Shown in pieces: positions 19,112 to 31,015 of a stretch of DNA of 64,000 nt; the stretch's first letter is position 1, and each line of letters begins with the position of its first letter. Source of the DNA: Orychophragmus violaceus (Eukaryota; Streptophyta; Magnoliopsida; Brassicales; Brassicaceae); the NCBI GenBank assembly GCA_030180135.1, contig CM058229.1, positions 43,675,522 to 43,739,521 on the forward strand, written 5' to 3'. A program made the position numbers and the translations under genes. The notes below the pieces were generated by a model. It ran no database searches. It had not been told where the DNA came from and saw only the letters and a program-made list of their open reading frames with translations.

Positions 19112-21511
19112 CTATTGGTGTTGGATCATGGAAGAATCCTTGGCGTTTTCATACTCCATTGGCTCAAGGAAAACTTGCACCGCCGTCTTCTTAAGCCACA
19201 CATGGTAGAACCACGTTTTTGGGTCATGAAAATTCAGCTCCCCATCCTGTATACTCACAGCAAAATCTCGAGGCAAAAGATCATGGGTGCAAAAGCTATA
19301 ATCATGTCTACTAGTAAGCATTTTCCTACTTAGATCATCTAAAACAAAATTCACATGTTTAGCAGGATCATCTAAGTTAAAACTCAGAAAGCTATCATAG
19401 TAAACAACCTCTCCAAAGAACAGTTCAGCAAAATTCGAAGCTCTAGTTAGTTTATCAATACTTTTCAAAACAGAATTCAGCAAAGAACAACTAGGCTTAC
19501 TCAATTTATTTCTATCAAATATAAAACCTCCATGCCTAAAGAACTTTTTGTGCTCAAACTTTTCACAAAATGGAAAAACATTCTTCAAGTTATCATTTGA
19601 ATTGTAAAGCATTCTAATGTGTTCAAGTTCCATCAATTCAGCATTAGGGATAAGAAGAGATGCATACCTTGGAATTATTGTATCAGCCACAATAATTTCC
19701 TTACCTTGCTGGGAATGGTAGTTTGGTATGAGCATAAGTAATGCATCTGGTGGTTTGTCTTTGAACATTGATGAAGCTTGGACGTTTCCTTGCTCCTGGT
19801 CCGTTGATCTAAACTGCAAGATTACAAGATCTCCATGAGTTAGTGTTGACTTGCTTCTAGTGAACTCTCCAGCTCCACTCATGGTTCCTCGTTTGAATTC
19901 TTTGTAGATGGATCGAGGCTGATGCAAATCTGGTGGTTTTTCTTTGATTGTCAATTCTCCCAAATACTCCTGCTTCTCCATGGCCCTGGTTCCTTTCTGA
20001 ACACTCATGGGGCAGAACAAGTGTATTATACTTGAAGTAGAGAATTCAAAAACATGATATTTCAAAGTTGATTTGCAAAAATCATTGAACTTATTTGATT
20101 CACTAAACAACTTTTTAAGCAAATGGTTCATTTCAGGAAACGTTTTAACCAATGCATATTCGGTTTTAGTTTTAAACAGCTCAAATGCATTGCTAAACAA
20201 AGAAACTCTCAAAGAAGAGTTAAATTCATGAAACTCGTCAAACATAAAACCTTTTGGCTTAAAGAACTTTTCAGGTGTGAATGTTTCAAAACTTGGAATC
20301 ATTTTGTCAAAAACAGGGTTTGAAACATGAACCTCTTTCACATTTTCGAAACCAAAGCGTTTTTCATCTTGAGAAGAAATCAAAATAAACAAATTAGGTT
20401 CAGTCCTAACCAAATCAATTTCCTTACAGTGCTTTCTTGGGTAGTCAAAAGGAAATGGCATAAGGACTGGTTCTAGGACAAGTTGGGTTGGCTGCTCCAA
20501 GTCACTAACCAAAGACAAACTCCTTTGTGTTTCTCCTTGTGATTCTTCTTCTAAGAGCTGTGAAACAGAAACAATACTACTCGGTTGCACCGGTTCTAAG
20601 TAGGTTAGTTTTTCAGGCACAAAATCAGAATAAATAATGGGAAGATCACACTTAGCCTCAAAGGATTTTCTGAGAGAGTAGAGATGTTTCACAATTTTAG
20701 TTTGCTCTTCTTTGCTGCTTAAGTGTTCCTGATCTTGAACTGTTGCTGTGTGTTGCACAGACTTAGCAGCTGTAGCATTTGTCCTTTCTGAAACAAGAAC
20801 AGGTGGTGGTGCACATGGTTCTGGTCTAAGTTGAACATACACATCATCTCCTTGCTCAGTGAGCTTCTTTTGTATGTCCAGATTCTTATCCAAGTGCTCT
20901 TCTCCAGCAAATGAACCTGTATCAGTGCATTTGGATGGAAACAAGTGCATTAAACTAGAACTAAGATCAGAGCTAACAAACCCATTACTCTTACTAACAT
21001 TATTCTTTTTCAGTTCCAGAGATATGTTATTTGTTACTCGCTTAGATGGACATTCTTTAGCATGGTGACCAAGGTTTAGACACTCATAACAGATTACTTC
21101 AAGTGAATTCAAAGTATCAGAAGACTTAGCTTTAGTGTGATGTCCTTGTGGTTCAAATGGGGGTGAACTCAGTTCTGATTGAATCAACACTTTATTAACT
21201 GTTCTAGCACTTGTCTGCTTCTGTTTCTCTCTCTCTTTCCTTGGGGATTTCGTTTGTTTCCTCCTCTGATGCAGTTCTTGGCGTAAGGAATCCAATTCCT
21301 TGTTCAATAGGTGCTCCATATTAGCCATAAGCTCTTCCACAATCAGTTGATTGTTCCAGTAGCTGGTTTCTTTGCCATGATCAGTCTTCTTGGTGACTGA
21401 TTTTTCACTTCTGGATTTTGTTGCAGACATGATTTTCTTTCTGGCCTCATTATATGTGCTCTGGTTAAAATAAAAACCTTGATCTCCCATAGCCCACAAA
21501 TCCTGTCTCAT
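19112..21511 (-). CDS. Element 3 gag-like protein (799 aa)
   Basis: The N-terminus is Lys/Arg/Gln-rich, with a predicted helical ELMANMEHLLNKELDSLRQ and then a CCHC knuckle CYECLNLGHHAKEC near residue 150. No standard gag capsid domain is visible before the knuckle, unlike Element 1. After it come modules of the MHLFPSKCTDTGSFAGEE and IIHLFCPMSVQKGTRAME types. A partial internal duplication is also present: FFKPKGFMFDEF followed by a helical stretch, and later FFRHGGFIFDRN followed by a similar one. The ORF ends at TAG 19112-19114 and the tail continues in the next frame. No enzyme domain is recognised; probably a particle or RNA-binding protein. Confidence 0.75.
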   Translation of the reverse strand: MRQDLWAMGDQGFYFNQSTYNEARKKIMSATKSRSEKSVTKKTDHGKETSYWNNQLIVEELMANMEHLLNKELDSLRQELHQRRKQTKSPRKEREKQKQTSARTVNKVLIQSELSSPPFEPQGHHTKAKSSDTLNSLEVICYECLNLGHHAKECPSKRVTNNISLELKKNNVSKSNGFVSSDLSSSLMHLFPSKCTDTGSFAGEEHLDKNLDIQKKLTEQGDDVYVQLRPEPCAPPPVLVSERTNATAAKSVQHTATVQDQEHLSSKEEQTKIVKHLYSLRKSFEAKCDLPIIYSDFVPEKLTYLEPVQPSSIVSVSQLLEEESQGETQRSLSLVSDLEQPTQLVLEPVLMPFPFDYPRKHCKEIDLVRTEPNLFILISSQDEKRFGFENVKEVHVSNPVFDKMIPSFETFTPEKFFKPKGFMFDEFHEFNSSLRVSLFSNAFELFKTKTEYALVKTFPEMNHLLKKLFSESNKFNDFCKSTLKYHVFEFSTSSIIHLFCPMSVQKGTRAMEKQEYLGELTIKEKPPDLHQPRSIYKEFKRGTMSGAGEFTRSKSTLTHGDLVILQFRSTDQEQGNVQASSMFKDKPPDALLMLIPNYHSQQGKEIIVADTIIPRYASLLIPNAELMELEHIRMLYNSNDNLKNVFPFCEKFEHKKFFRHGGFIFDRNKLSKPSCSLLNSVLKSIDKLTRASNFAELFFGEVVYYDSFLSFNLDDPAKHVNFVLDDLSRKMLTSRHDYSFCTHDLLPRDFAVSIQDGELNFHDPKTWFYHVWLKKTAVQVFLEPMEYENAKDSSMIQHQ

Positions 21512-21987
21512 ACACTCAACAAACAGAGATCAAGTGCAAAGGAATTTGAATGGACAAAACAGAAACACTGAGATCAAAACAAGTCTATTGCAGGGAATTC
21601 TATTAGACACAAAATGAATGATCCAGCCACGAAATTAGATGCAAAAAGAGTGGTTTTATTGCACAAAACAACTTTAACAACAGATGATAGTTTCTGGGTT
21701 TTGAATTTCGAAATTAAACACTCAAAAACATTAAACAGAACAACAACAATCTGAAACAGGGTGTTAATTGCAGAAAACAGGAAAACCATAAACCCTAATT
21801 GATTAGTTCAGAAACCCAAGAGTCAATTTCGAAATTTCAGAACAATCCCTTGATGATCTGCAAGTAAATCTTAGTTCTAACAGGTTCAGATTCGAATTTA
21901 ACAAGAACAAACCCTAGAACTAACAAATCAGACATAAACAAAAGATTCAGATCAGTAGAGAGATGAAAAGACACAACCTTTCACAAA
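21512..21987 (-). other. Element 3 leader
   Basis: Untranslated segment between the PBS and the gag-like start. A-rich and T-rich patches occur but no ORF of note. Confidence 0.55.
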
Positions 21988-22002
21988 GTGGCTCTGATAC
22001 CA
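21988..22002 (-). promoter_or_regulatory. Element 3 primer-binding site (initiator Met tRNA)
   Basis: TGGTATCAGAGCCAC on the minus strand, two bases from the LTR end, is a full match to the 3' end expected for initiator methionine tRNA. Confidence 0.9.
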
Positions 22003-22004
22003 CA

Positions 22005-22860
22005 TGATACGATCTTAATGGAGAAGATCCTTGTCCTTTGATGCACTTTGTGAGTCTGGTTGTTTGATGGATGAAGAACAGAAGGGATGGACTGATTGTA
22101 TGATTTCGAAACAGGGAAATGAAGGAAACTTCCTGAAGTTTGCGGAATGACTTCAAGACTTTCAAACTCGGTTCTTCTAGGAGTTAAACACCAAAAGAAG
22201 AATCCAAGACGAATGGATATTACACACCATTCAGATCAAACACTTTCAGAAGTTTTAGAATAAAAGAAGTTTGATAAAGTTCAGAAATGACTACAAAGTG
22301 TTTTAAATAGAAAACTGCAACATTGCTGCATGAACAGCAATTAATACACCTAGGAAAAGCACAAAGACTAATTAAACACTTAGAATTTCGAAATCCCACT
22401 TTAAAATAGGTTATGGGCCTTATGGATCAGCAATGGGAAAGGATAATAGTATGTGGGCTTGCCTCATTAAAAACCTCTCTTGGAAAACCCATTGGGACAA
22501 AACCAAGAGGAGGGAAAAAGAGTACAAGTCCACACACCTCCATTACTGATGACTTAAGTGGCTTGAATCACAACCAAGGTGGCTGGATTAGCACACTCAA
22601 GTTGGCCTTGGACGTGGTGTAGAAGGGTGTCGAAGGCTTGCTTGAATTGCTTTGCCTTAGCTTTGGTCATTGGTCCAACTGGTATGTGCAAAGCTTCTGA
22701 TCCTTGCTCTCCTTTCTCCTCTGGTTCAAGCTGCTCCTTAGCTCCATTCTCCTCAGCTACAAGCTTAATTCCATCAGGTTCATGCTCCAGGTCTTTAGTT
22801 CCATCAGGTACAAGCTCAGGTTCAAGGTCCATGTTTTTAGTGTTGGTCAGGATCACATCA
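22005..22860 (-). repeat. Element 3 5' LTR
   Basis: Partner of 17877-18732. It still contains the coding tail in frame (minus, 22856-22554), which is a consequence of the tail being LTR sequence. Confidence 0.9.
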
Positions 22861-23283
22861 ACTTCCTAATACACATTCCGGTTTCATATTATAATACCCA
22901 TATAATATAAACCACTCAACAATCAATAACATACTAATCTCGATCACACACAAAAGAGAGCTAGCACCCTTACGTACCTGACACGGGATCTCAAAAAGAT
23001 CATGAAGGTTTAAACAAACCTACATTATAAGGGATTCACCTTCCTTTGGCCGTGCTTTCCCGATCTTATCCATCTCCACTTCCCGACGATCCATATGGAT
23101 AACGGGTTTCTTGGCTTACCTTCGTACCCTTTGCATTTCTCCGCTCCATCGAAAAAAGTAAGTCCTAAACCCAACCTACCCATATATCGTCGGATGTACC
23201 GATTTCCTAATTTGACTCGATAAAACATTTGAAAACACGAGTTTCGTGAGCATGATCATGAACCATGCTCTGATACCACCATT
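22861..23283 (-). other. LARD-2 internal region, right segment, with PBS
   Basis: Continues LARD-2 after Element 3 and matches 53621-54059 of LARD-1 (TTTCATATTATAAT, GAGAGCTAGCACCCTTACGTACC, GTTTCGTGAGCATGATCATG). The minus strand has TGGTATCAGAGC at 23267-23278, about five bases from the LTR end: an initiator Met primer site. Confidence 0.8.
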
Positions 23284-24086
23284 TGTAACACCCACGACCC
23301 GTTCTACGGACAATAGACGGCCGGAGATGTCACAATGGTCGAACAACGCGAACGGTTCAGCCGTCCCCAAGATCAGGCCAGCCCATCCGCGATATCCAAC
23401 CTATCTCTCGGTCTTAGCCTAAGGCTTGACAACCCGTACTATGACCTCGAGTTGTGTTAGTTCGGACTAAACTCATATCATGGAACCGTGGAGTTAAAAA
23501 AAACACATTTTATTAATACTAAGTAGGATCTATTACATAACGTTACCAAAAACAATACAGTTTACGGTGCACCAAGCGAAATTCCTACGTAGTACAAACT
23601 CCACAATCTTCACACTCACAACCCAAAACTACGCCGGCGGCCTAACGTCTGAACTTGCCCTCTAGGCTGTCTATGGCTTCATGTGAGAAAAAAATTGTAT
23701 AATGGGCAACCATATGGGTTATCCAGTGAGTCCACGACCCTCTAACATGCATTAGTGCCCCAACCTGTCCCAATAGCCGAAGCAAAATGCATATCAATCA
23801 ACACACGTCTCACAGGCATAGACAAGCAACCACAACATCACATACATGCACAAAGCGGAAGCATAATAACCTGCAACAAGAACCACAACATGAATGCAAC
23901 CCATAAAACTCAATCCCAATCTCAATGCATACCACGATCCCTATCATGAATGCCAAAACGTCTAGACGCACTACACTCATATCAACTCAAATATGCGAAG
24001 GCCTCCTAGTGCACCGGATACTCCCCCTACACACATGATTTCTCGCGACCGATCACCACAAAGGATTATGGTCCGAGCATCACACC

Positions 24087-24203
24087 CGATTACGGGGACC
24101 TCTGTCCCTCGGGTTCCCGATTACGGGGATCATTCCCTCGGTTCTCGATTACGGGGATCTCTATCCCTCGGGTCCGATTACGAGGATCACTTATACCTCG
24201 GGT
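24087..24203. repeat. GATTACGGGGAT short tandem repeats in LARD LTR
   Basis: Four imperfect units of about 30 bp, each of the form CCGATTACGGGGA plus a CTCTATCCCTCGGGT-like half. The same array is found at 38259-38338, 50446-50562 and 54851-54981 in the other family copies. Confidence 0.85.
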
Positions 24204-25055
24204 CCGTGTCGTTACACAGTGCTCAGCCAAGGGAGCGATCCAAGTAACGTCCGAGCCTTCTCCGAATCCACGTAGACACACAATTGGAGCACCGAATACA
24301 CTAACTATAGAACACTCATACAAGTTGTATAATGCATCATTTGGGACTCACACACGTCATAAACCAGTAGAGAAATCCCGCATGCCCTATAACAACGCAA
24401 TCAACCGTCCCGAAGTGTCCTTGTTACCACCCATGGCCACATGCATATAAATAATCAACTGGTCCGTGGTGTCCCTTGTTACCACACACGGCCACATGCA
24501 ACGCACAACAACGAGTAACGTAGACTGCATGATACCCACACATGCATCTATGTACTTTCACAATCACATTAGGGTGTAGGGTCATGAAATGGATCCGAAG
24601 ATCACGACAACCACTACAACCGTCTCTATAACGGAAGGGAGACTTACATGGATCCAAGATATCACGAAGCTACCGCATCCTCACCAATACGGGAAAACCA
24701 ATCTTTTCGACAACAACCATTTCCGAGAGGATCCCAATCCGTTCTCGTACTTATCACAACAAGCATGCATGCTATCACAACAATATCAATTATTCACCAC
24801 AACTATAAAAGAGAAACATGCATCAACACAAATCAACACTCAGATTATGCATGCATTAATTATCTATGAAACTATCACCCATAATCAAATAGATTAACAA
24901 GATATACCACAAAATACATGCATGCATCAATCACTAAAACAAAACGGATTAAACCTCAACCATATACAACACAAAAACGTGCTTATGAATACTCCACGTA
25001 TTCCAATTCTTAAGACACGGCTAGCACACAATATGTTAGTCCTAGCTACCGGGAC

Positions 25056-26249
25056 TGATAGGTGTAAAGTTTTAACCCTATACTAACTGCAAGTGCACAC
25101 TAATATCAATGTAGTACTTAGGGATCGAATGCACGAGGACTCTAGGCAACAATAGAATTAGAACATAAAAGATTAAACTAAGAGGAAGCAAATGTGATTA
25201 GAAACTAAAGGCAAGCATGAAAGTAAACAAGTAGCAAGTTTGGTTTGTAAGCAATTAACTAAAGGCGCTAAGTCTAGGGAGTTCTCAGGAAATCAGACAA
25301 GAAGATAAATCATTCAGTCAGGATCAAATTAGGTACAATTCTAGAACTCAAAACACAGATATAGAATTAACCAACTTTCGTTGTGAGAATTCTCTAAGCC
25401 TAATTGCAGAAATCCAAATGTCTTTGTAATTCCTAACAGATTAAACCAGCTTTAATGATCAAGTTCGATATGTTCACAATCTAATTAAACCAAATTTCTT
25501 TGCGATTAATTAAATTGCTTAACCTAAATAGTTCAGATTCTAAATCACACTTTCGTGTCAACCTAGCAACCTAAGATCTAGATTCTAAGTGATCAAGTTA
25601 GAACTAGCATTAAACACAATTTAGCTTGAAGAACATCTATTGATATGAATCCTTAACTGAATTAATTGTATCTAGCAAGTCATAAAATCCTTAATGAGAA
25701 TCCCTAAACCTAACTATTAATCTACTCAGACATAGATAATGAACACATGATCAATGAATTAATAGATATCATAAAAGAGATTAAACAAGTAAAGGGGTTC
25801 GAAATCTTCTCCAAAAACAAGATGTAGTACAGGATCAGATCAGCCCCAAATAGCTCTAAAAACTCTCTGCTCTAAAGTATGATAGCGTATCTAAAAACTG
25901 ATGTAAAAACCTAATTAAATAGCTAAATCACGTCTTGTGTAAATATCTGGAACTTCTGGGCAATTCTGCAAATTCATCATTCTTCATTAACTCTTGCCGA
26001 GACTGGCCCAAATCGCTGTGCATCGATCGATGTTGATGTGTGTCGATCGACACATCACTCTGTTATGGACAGTGAGCTCTATCTCTCGGGTCAAAACTCC
26101 AAAATGCACCAAATAGCTCCAATTACTCCAAATCCACTCCAAACGTGCGTGTACCTAATAAAACCTGTAAAAGACTCTAAAGAAACACAAAAAGACTCTA
26201 AAACATACTTATATCATGGCATAAAACCGGTAAAAACCATGATATATCA
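25056..26249 (-). repeat. Athila-type solo LTR
   Basis: A 1194-bp LTR, TGATAGGTGT...GATATATCA, flanked by GGGAC at 25051-25055 and 26250-26254. The uninterrupted target is visible in LARD-1 at 55750 (CTACCGGGACTCACCCG). No internal region remains, so the two LTRs of the original insertion recombined. A palindrome pair lies at 26019-26054. Confidence 0.93.
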
Positions 26250-26868
26250 GGGACTCACCTGTTCCGCAGCCCGTTCCTTAATCCGGAGACTCTCCAAGCT
26301 AAATCCACACCCCGAGGCTTAACCCAAATGCCACGTTCCGTCCGTCCGCTCCATCTCGCACTAATCCATTCCATTTCTCACTTTCTCTCTAACCACCCTC
26401 TTTCTCTCTCTAGAAAAATTTCTCAGATCTGAACAAAGTGAAAAATCGCTAAGAGTTGCTTGGTATTTATAGGAAGGGAAGGTTTGCATGTTGGTGACAA
26501 ATGGCCGCCCAAAAATGACATTTGGTAGCCATGATCGGTGGTTCATGCACTGGTCCAAGTGGTGGTCCGACCAACATGCATGGTGACAGCTGGACCGCAC
26601 TCTACCACTCGACCACTGACAGCCTCGACCACCCGACCATCCTCGACCACAGCTCGACCAGCCTTGAACCACCTTTGACCATATCCTAATACACTAGTCC
26701 CATTTCAAATCTGCTTCGAATAAACCTTATAAAATGTCCTCTTTAGGCAACACTGCGAGTTTCAGATCAGTCGGACAACTTTTGATTTTTGGCCGTTCTT
26801 CGTCTGTTCCCTCTCGGTCGGTCGTATCTCTCGTGCGGCCGTTCCACTCCTTCGGGAGGGTTATTACA

Positions 26869-27667
26869 ATAAGCCTTCTTATTATTTCTTTTATTTATTT
26901 TAGTGACAAAACCTTCAAACTTCCTTTTTATTAGTCTAGCGAAAGTTAAAATCTGATGAAGGTCAAGAGTTCATAATTTTCTTGTGCATTTGATTCCTTA
27001 ATGTACTACTCTCACTGATGTGCACTTGCAAAAGGTTTTAAGGTGAAAACCTATTACACATATTGTGTTTGGCGTCGTTTCCGAGGATTTGGTTTGTAGC
27101 TTGAGATTTCTTAAACTATTTTTTTCTAGACTTTAGGTTCTTTCAAGTCTTTTAGTTTTGTTTCTGAAAGCTTTTTCTATTCTTTCTTTCCCTAAGTTCC
27201 ATTTGCATAACAACAAGAAGAATACCTTTTTAGGAGATTGATAGACACAAGAGAGAACTCCGAAGCCTTAAGAGATAACATAGGATGTAAGATCAAATCG
27301 ACCTTCTGGAAGACCACAACAACCGTGAAGTAATTCACAAAAAATGAATGAGAGGCACTTGGAGCAACCATCTGCCATTGCTTGATGCTGAAAGTACCGC
27401 TATTCTTTCTCATAATGCTGAAGGTATTGTTTTACCTTTTGAATATGACACAAAGTAAAACAATGTAGATGCACAAATACCTCCAGTCGTTGGTAACCAA
27501 CACCATGGAGATGAATATGCGATTCACCCTGTCTTACCAGCTCACCAACACCGATAAGGAAACCCATATTCCGCACCATTACTGATTTCAATATCCCACA
27601 TACACACTTTGAGAATCGATCAGCCATCCAAGTTTGATGAAACTATACCAGATCCATGGTCTCCCAA
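26869..27667 (+). pseudogene. Old Athila relic, 5' portion (LTR end, PBS, gag start)
   Basis: A degraded LTR end (TGCACTTGCAAAAGG) precedes TGGCGTCGTTTCCGAGGA at 27070-27087, which differs at three positions from the tRNA-Asp primer site of Athila B at 62555. Downstream, broken gag-like sequence runs to 27667 (SIRQPSKFDE-like before the break). Athila A then interrupts; the relic resumes at 33414. CCCAA at 27663-27667 is the duplicated target. Confidence 0.65.
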
Positions 27668-28853
27668 TGATAGGCTCAGAGTTTTACTCCCTATTCTACT
27701 GCAAGTGCATAGTTAATGCAATTATAGTATAAAAGGTATCGAATCCCATAGAGACTCTCGGTCACACGATAGATTGTAAGTAATCGAATTAAGTTAAGCG
27801 AAATGAAGTGAAAAGCAGTAAATAAAACAACAAGGCAAGCGAGTAAAGTGATCAATAAGCGAAGGCGCTACACTTAGGGAAGTTCTCAGGAATCATGCGA
27901 TGCTAGACACTTAACTAACATGATTCAGATTAAGCACAATTCAAGAACTAGAAACACAATACTAAATAATCCAACTCTCGCTGAGATTATTTCTATGTCT
28001 AGCAACCTAGGGATCCAAATCTCTTTGTGATCCTAGAGTTATAAACAAGCATTAAGAACAGGTTCTATCGGTTCACAATTCTCCTAAACCAAACCACTTT
28101 GCGTCTAGTCAAATTGCTAACTCTAAGTTCGTTCAGATTATAACTCACACTCTCGTGCTATTGCTAATTATCTCAGATCTGATAATAACTCACACTCTCG
28201 TGTTATTGTCAGAAATCAGTGTTAAGCACAACTTAGGTGATGAACGATAAGATGGTGAATCCTAATCAATCAATATCAAGCAAGCATAAAACCTTTATGA
28301 GAATCCCTAAATCTAACAAGAGAATTACTCAGACATATCAATCATAACAAAAGACATAATCAAAGTAATAATCATATAAAACCAAAAGAATAAGAATAGG
28401 GGTTCGAAATCTCTTCTCTCTCGAGCAGGAGACCAGCCCCCAAATCTCCTAATCTCTCTAGAACAAAGTGTAGAATGAAACTTAGCCTAAACAGTGGCTG
28501 CCAAACCTAATTTAATAGCCAAAACACGTTTTGGGTCTTTTGTAATTATGAGAAACTTCTGGGCTAATTTGCAGATTCTTCAAATCTTCATTAATCGGCT
28601 AGGATCTTCTGACTCGCAAACTGTGTCGACCGACACCAAAGTGGTGTCGATCGACACCAACTCCAGATGATCGTACCAACTCTTCTGCAATCGCACGAAT
28701 GCTCTATCAAGCTCCAGAATGCGCCATAATGTCCAAGTAAGCTCCAAACATGCTAAAACCTGTAAAGTACCTGAAAGGACTCGAAAGACTCTATAAAAGA
28801 CTCGATTGTGTACATATATCATGGTCCAAAACACCTAAAACCATGATATATCA
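27668..28853 (-). repeat. Athila A 3' LTR
   Basis: TGATAGGCTCAGAG...GATATATCA, 1186 bp. Palindrome pair at 28622-28659 with 21-bp phasing. The purine tract complement ACTCCCCCAAACTTA follows at 28854. Confidence 0.9.
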
Positions 28854-30213
28854 ACTCCCCCAAACTTAGCTCTTGCTTGCCCTCAAGCCAGTAAAGAACC
28901 AAAGCATAAGAAAAGAGGTTTGAAAACACAGAAACTCATTTCGTCTTAGGAACTTTTGCTTTCACATTCACTTAGTAAACCACTGAAAAATTTCCTACAG
29001 AACTCAAGACCACAATATACTTCCCCCACACTTAGCAACTGTCCCAAGTAAACTCTACACTAGCCTCTGTATACAGTTAAATGCGGTCTCACAGAGGGAG
29101 TATCGAATCAAAGGACACATGGACTCAACCTATTCAGTGTCTGACCACCAAACTGTCGGTTTCTGGTTTCTTTCTTTTCCCTTTCTCCCTTAGCACTGAT
29201 TTTTCCCCACTGGGTATCATTTTATTTTTTCTATCAGTGCTCTTCCCTTTTTATTGGGGTTTAAACTTTGGATCTTTCCATGGATACACAGGAGGTAATA
29301 GGGGTCTCTACCACTCCCGTGACCACTTCGAAGCTACTAACTTATCCTCGGTCTTCATCTTTTTTTTTTTACATTCAAAGGAGGGGAAAATCAGAAACCA
29401 TAATTTAGAACAGGATCATAGGCTGTGCCAAACACATCAAAGGAATCCGACCCAAAGATTTCCAAGCCCCTAGGTGAGAAATTAAAGTCAATATTAAGTG
29501 CGAGACTAGTGATGGATCCTCTGAATACCTGGTTAGATATGGGTGTCCTTGGTAAACTGATCTGTTTGGGGTTTTCTAATAGTCATAGAGCTCCTGCAAG
29601 TCTGTCCAATGGTCATTTAGTTCCTGTTCAAGCGAAAAATTTCCTCGAAAAATCATAGTTTCATACTGATTTTGACTCAATAAAACAATTTGAAAACCAA
29701 AGATAACAGAAGGACTAACACTAAGAAAACAAAGCAAACGGTGGTCAATAACTACCTCCCCCACACTTAAAAAACACCGTCCTCAGTGTTATCGCAGATT
29801 GGGTTAGGGAGAACAAGGTATAAATCAACGAAAACGTCGGAAAATCAGAAACCTTACCTGCTAGCATGGTTGGTGTCGACCGACACACAGCCAGTGTCGA
29901 ACGACACGAGGCTTAGGTCGACACTAATCTGATCCAAATCGAGCGTCCTCGATTATGGTCCGTGTTTTCGAGTTTGGTGTCGACCGACACTAGTTCGGTG
30001 TCGATCGACATTGATGTCTGCAATCCTGTCCATCACGTTTCTAACACACCAAAACACACAAATCAAAGAAACAAAAACCAAAAATAGAAAAATAAAAGAA
30101 AAACTGACTCAACAGTGGGTTGCCTCCCACTCAGCGCTTGTTTTTGGTCATTAGCTTGACTATTGGTCGGAGAATCAGACTCATGGTGGTTTCAACATAG
30201 ACTTTGAGTGTCT
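28854..30213 (-). other. Athila A internal 3' region, non-coding
   Basis: Runs from the purine tract to the broken protease. It includes GTGGGTTGCCTCCCACT at 30115-30131, a short inverted repeat of the type (GGGAGGCAACCCAC) seen near the end of Athila coding regions and also in the relic at 35419. Two palindrome pairs lie at 29873-29906 and 29977-30010. No protein is supported. Confidence 0.6.
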
Positions 30214-31015
30214 CTATGAATGTCTCCTCATCCAAGGTGGTGAATATACAGTAGGATCATGAGCTTGACAAAGGAAGGATGGAAAAGCAACAGGGTGGGA
30301 GTGAAGCTTGGGTGTTGTTGAGTGTTTATATGCATTCACAACAATAGAGTTATGAGATTTAAGCTTAGAAGATGAAGATGCGCACCTTCGCTTTCGAGGA
30401 CGTTTGATTTTCGGAGCTTTCTGCTTATGAGCAGTTGCAGGTTCTGAAGATGTTAGAGTAGATTCCTGACTAGCCACCATCTTCTCCTCTCCAATATCAA
30501 CTACATGAATCCCACCAATATGGGCTTCTTGCTCCATCTCAACACCAAATGTTTGACCATCAATGGTGAACCTTCGCAGCTTGTCCATCTTGAAACGCAG
30601 AGGCTTATCTCCTAGGTGGAGATCAATCAGACCATGCCTCACATCTATTATAGCTCTAGCAGTAGCTAAGAATGATCTCCCAAGCAGAATAGGATCATCT
30701 GGCTCAACATTATACTTCATCACAACAAAGTCCCGTTGGAATTAAGTAGTTTCCAACTCTGATAGGTATGTCCTCAAGAACTCCTTCTGGATACCTCTTT
30801 GATCGATCATCTAGGATAAGAGAGATCCTAGTAGGCTTTAAATCCAATTGTCCTAATCTCTTAGCCACAGAGTATGACATGCGATTTACTCCAGAACCTA
30901 AATCACAAAGAGAATGCTCGAATCTGTCCTTAGAGATGGAACAGTCTAGCACAAAGTCTCCTGGGTTTGGAAGCTTCTCTAAAATCTGAATCAACTTCTT
31001 ATCCATCTCTCTCAT
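30214..31015 (-). pseudogene. Athila A retropepsin-like protease, frameshifted
   Basis: Two overlapping minus frames, 31015-30710 and 30723-30214, together read like an Athila protease: FVLDCSI, the active-site region LCDLGSGVNRMSYSVAKRLG (usual form D-x-G), then VEPDDPILLGRSFLATARAIID. One frameshift near 30730 separates them. The protease would cut the gag precursor, but here it cannot be translated in one piece. No reverse transcriptase follows. Confidence 0.75.

Larger units (their letters stand above)
17877..22860 (-). mobile_element. Element 3: non-autonomous LTR retrotransposon with gag-like ORF
   Basis: This 4984-bp element has 856-bp LTRs at 17877-18732 and 22005-22860 (TGATACGATC...ATCACATCA), target duplication ACTTC on both sides, PBS for initiator Met tRNA and a purine tract. 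I count about four LTR differences, so it is young. The internal region encodes a knuckle-containing gag-like ORF whose tail is in another frame. No pol enzymes are present. It lies in LARD-2 internal DNA. Confidence 0.92.
23284..26868 (-). repeat. LARD-2 5' LTR, interrupted by a solo LTR
   Basis: Starts TGTAACACCCACGACCCG on + and ends GGGTTATTACA at 26868. With the solo LTR and duplication removed it is about 2.4 kb, close to the 2.54-kb LTR of LARD-1. It has short GATTACGGGGAT repeats at 24087-24203 and a minus-strand TATA-like box (TATTTATAG on +, 26464-26472). No coding content. Its partner LTR on the left is not in the window. Confidence 0.85.
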
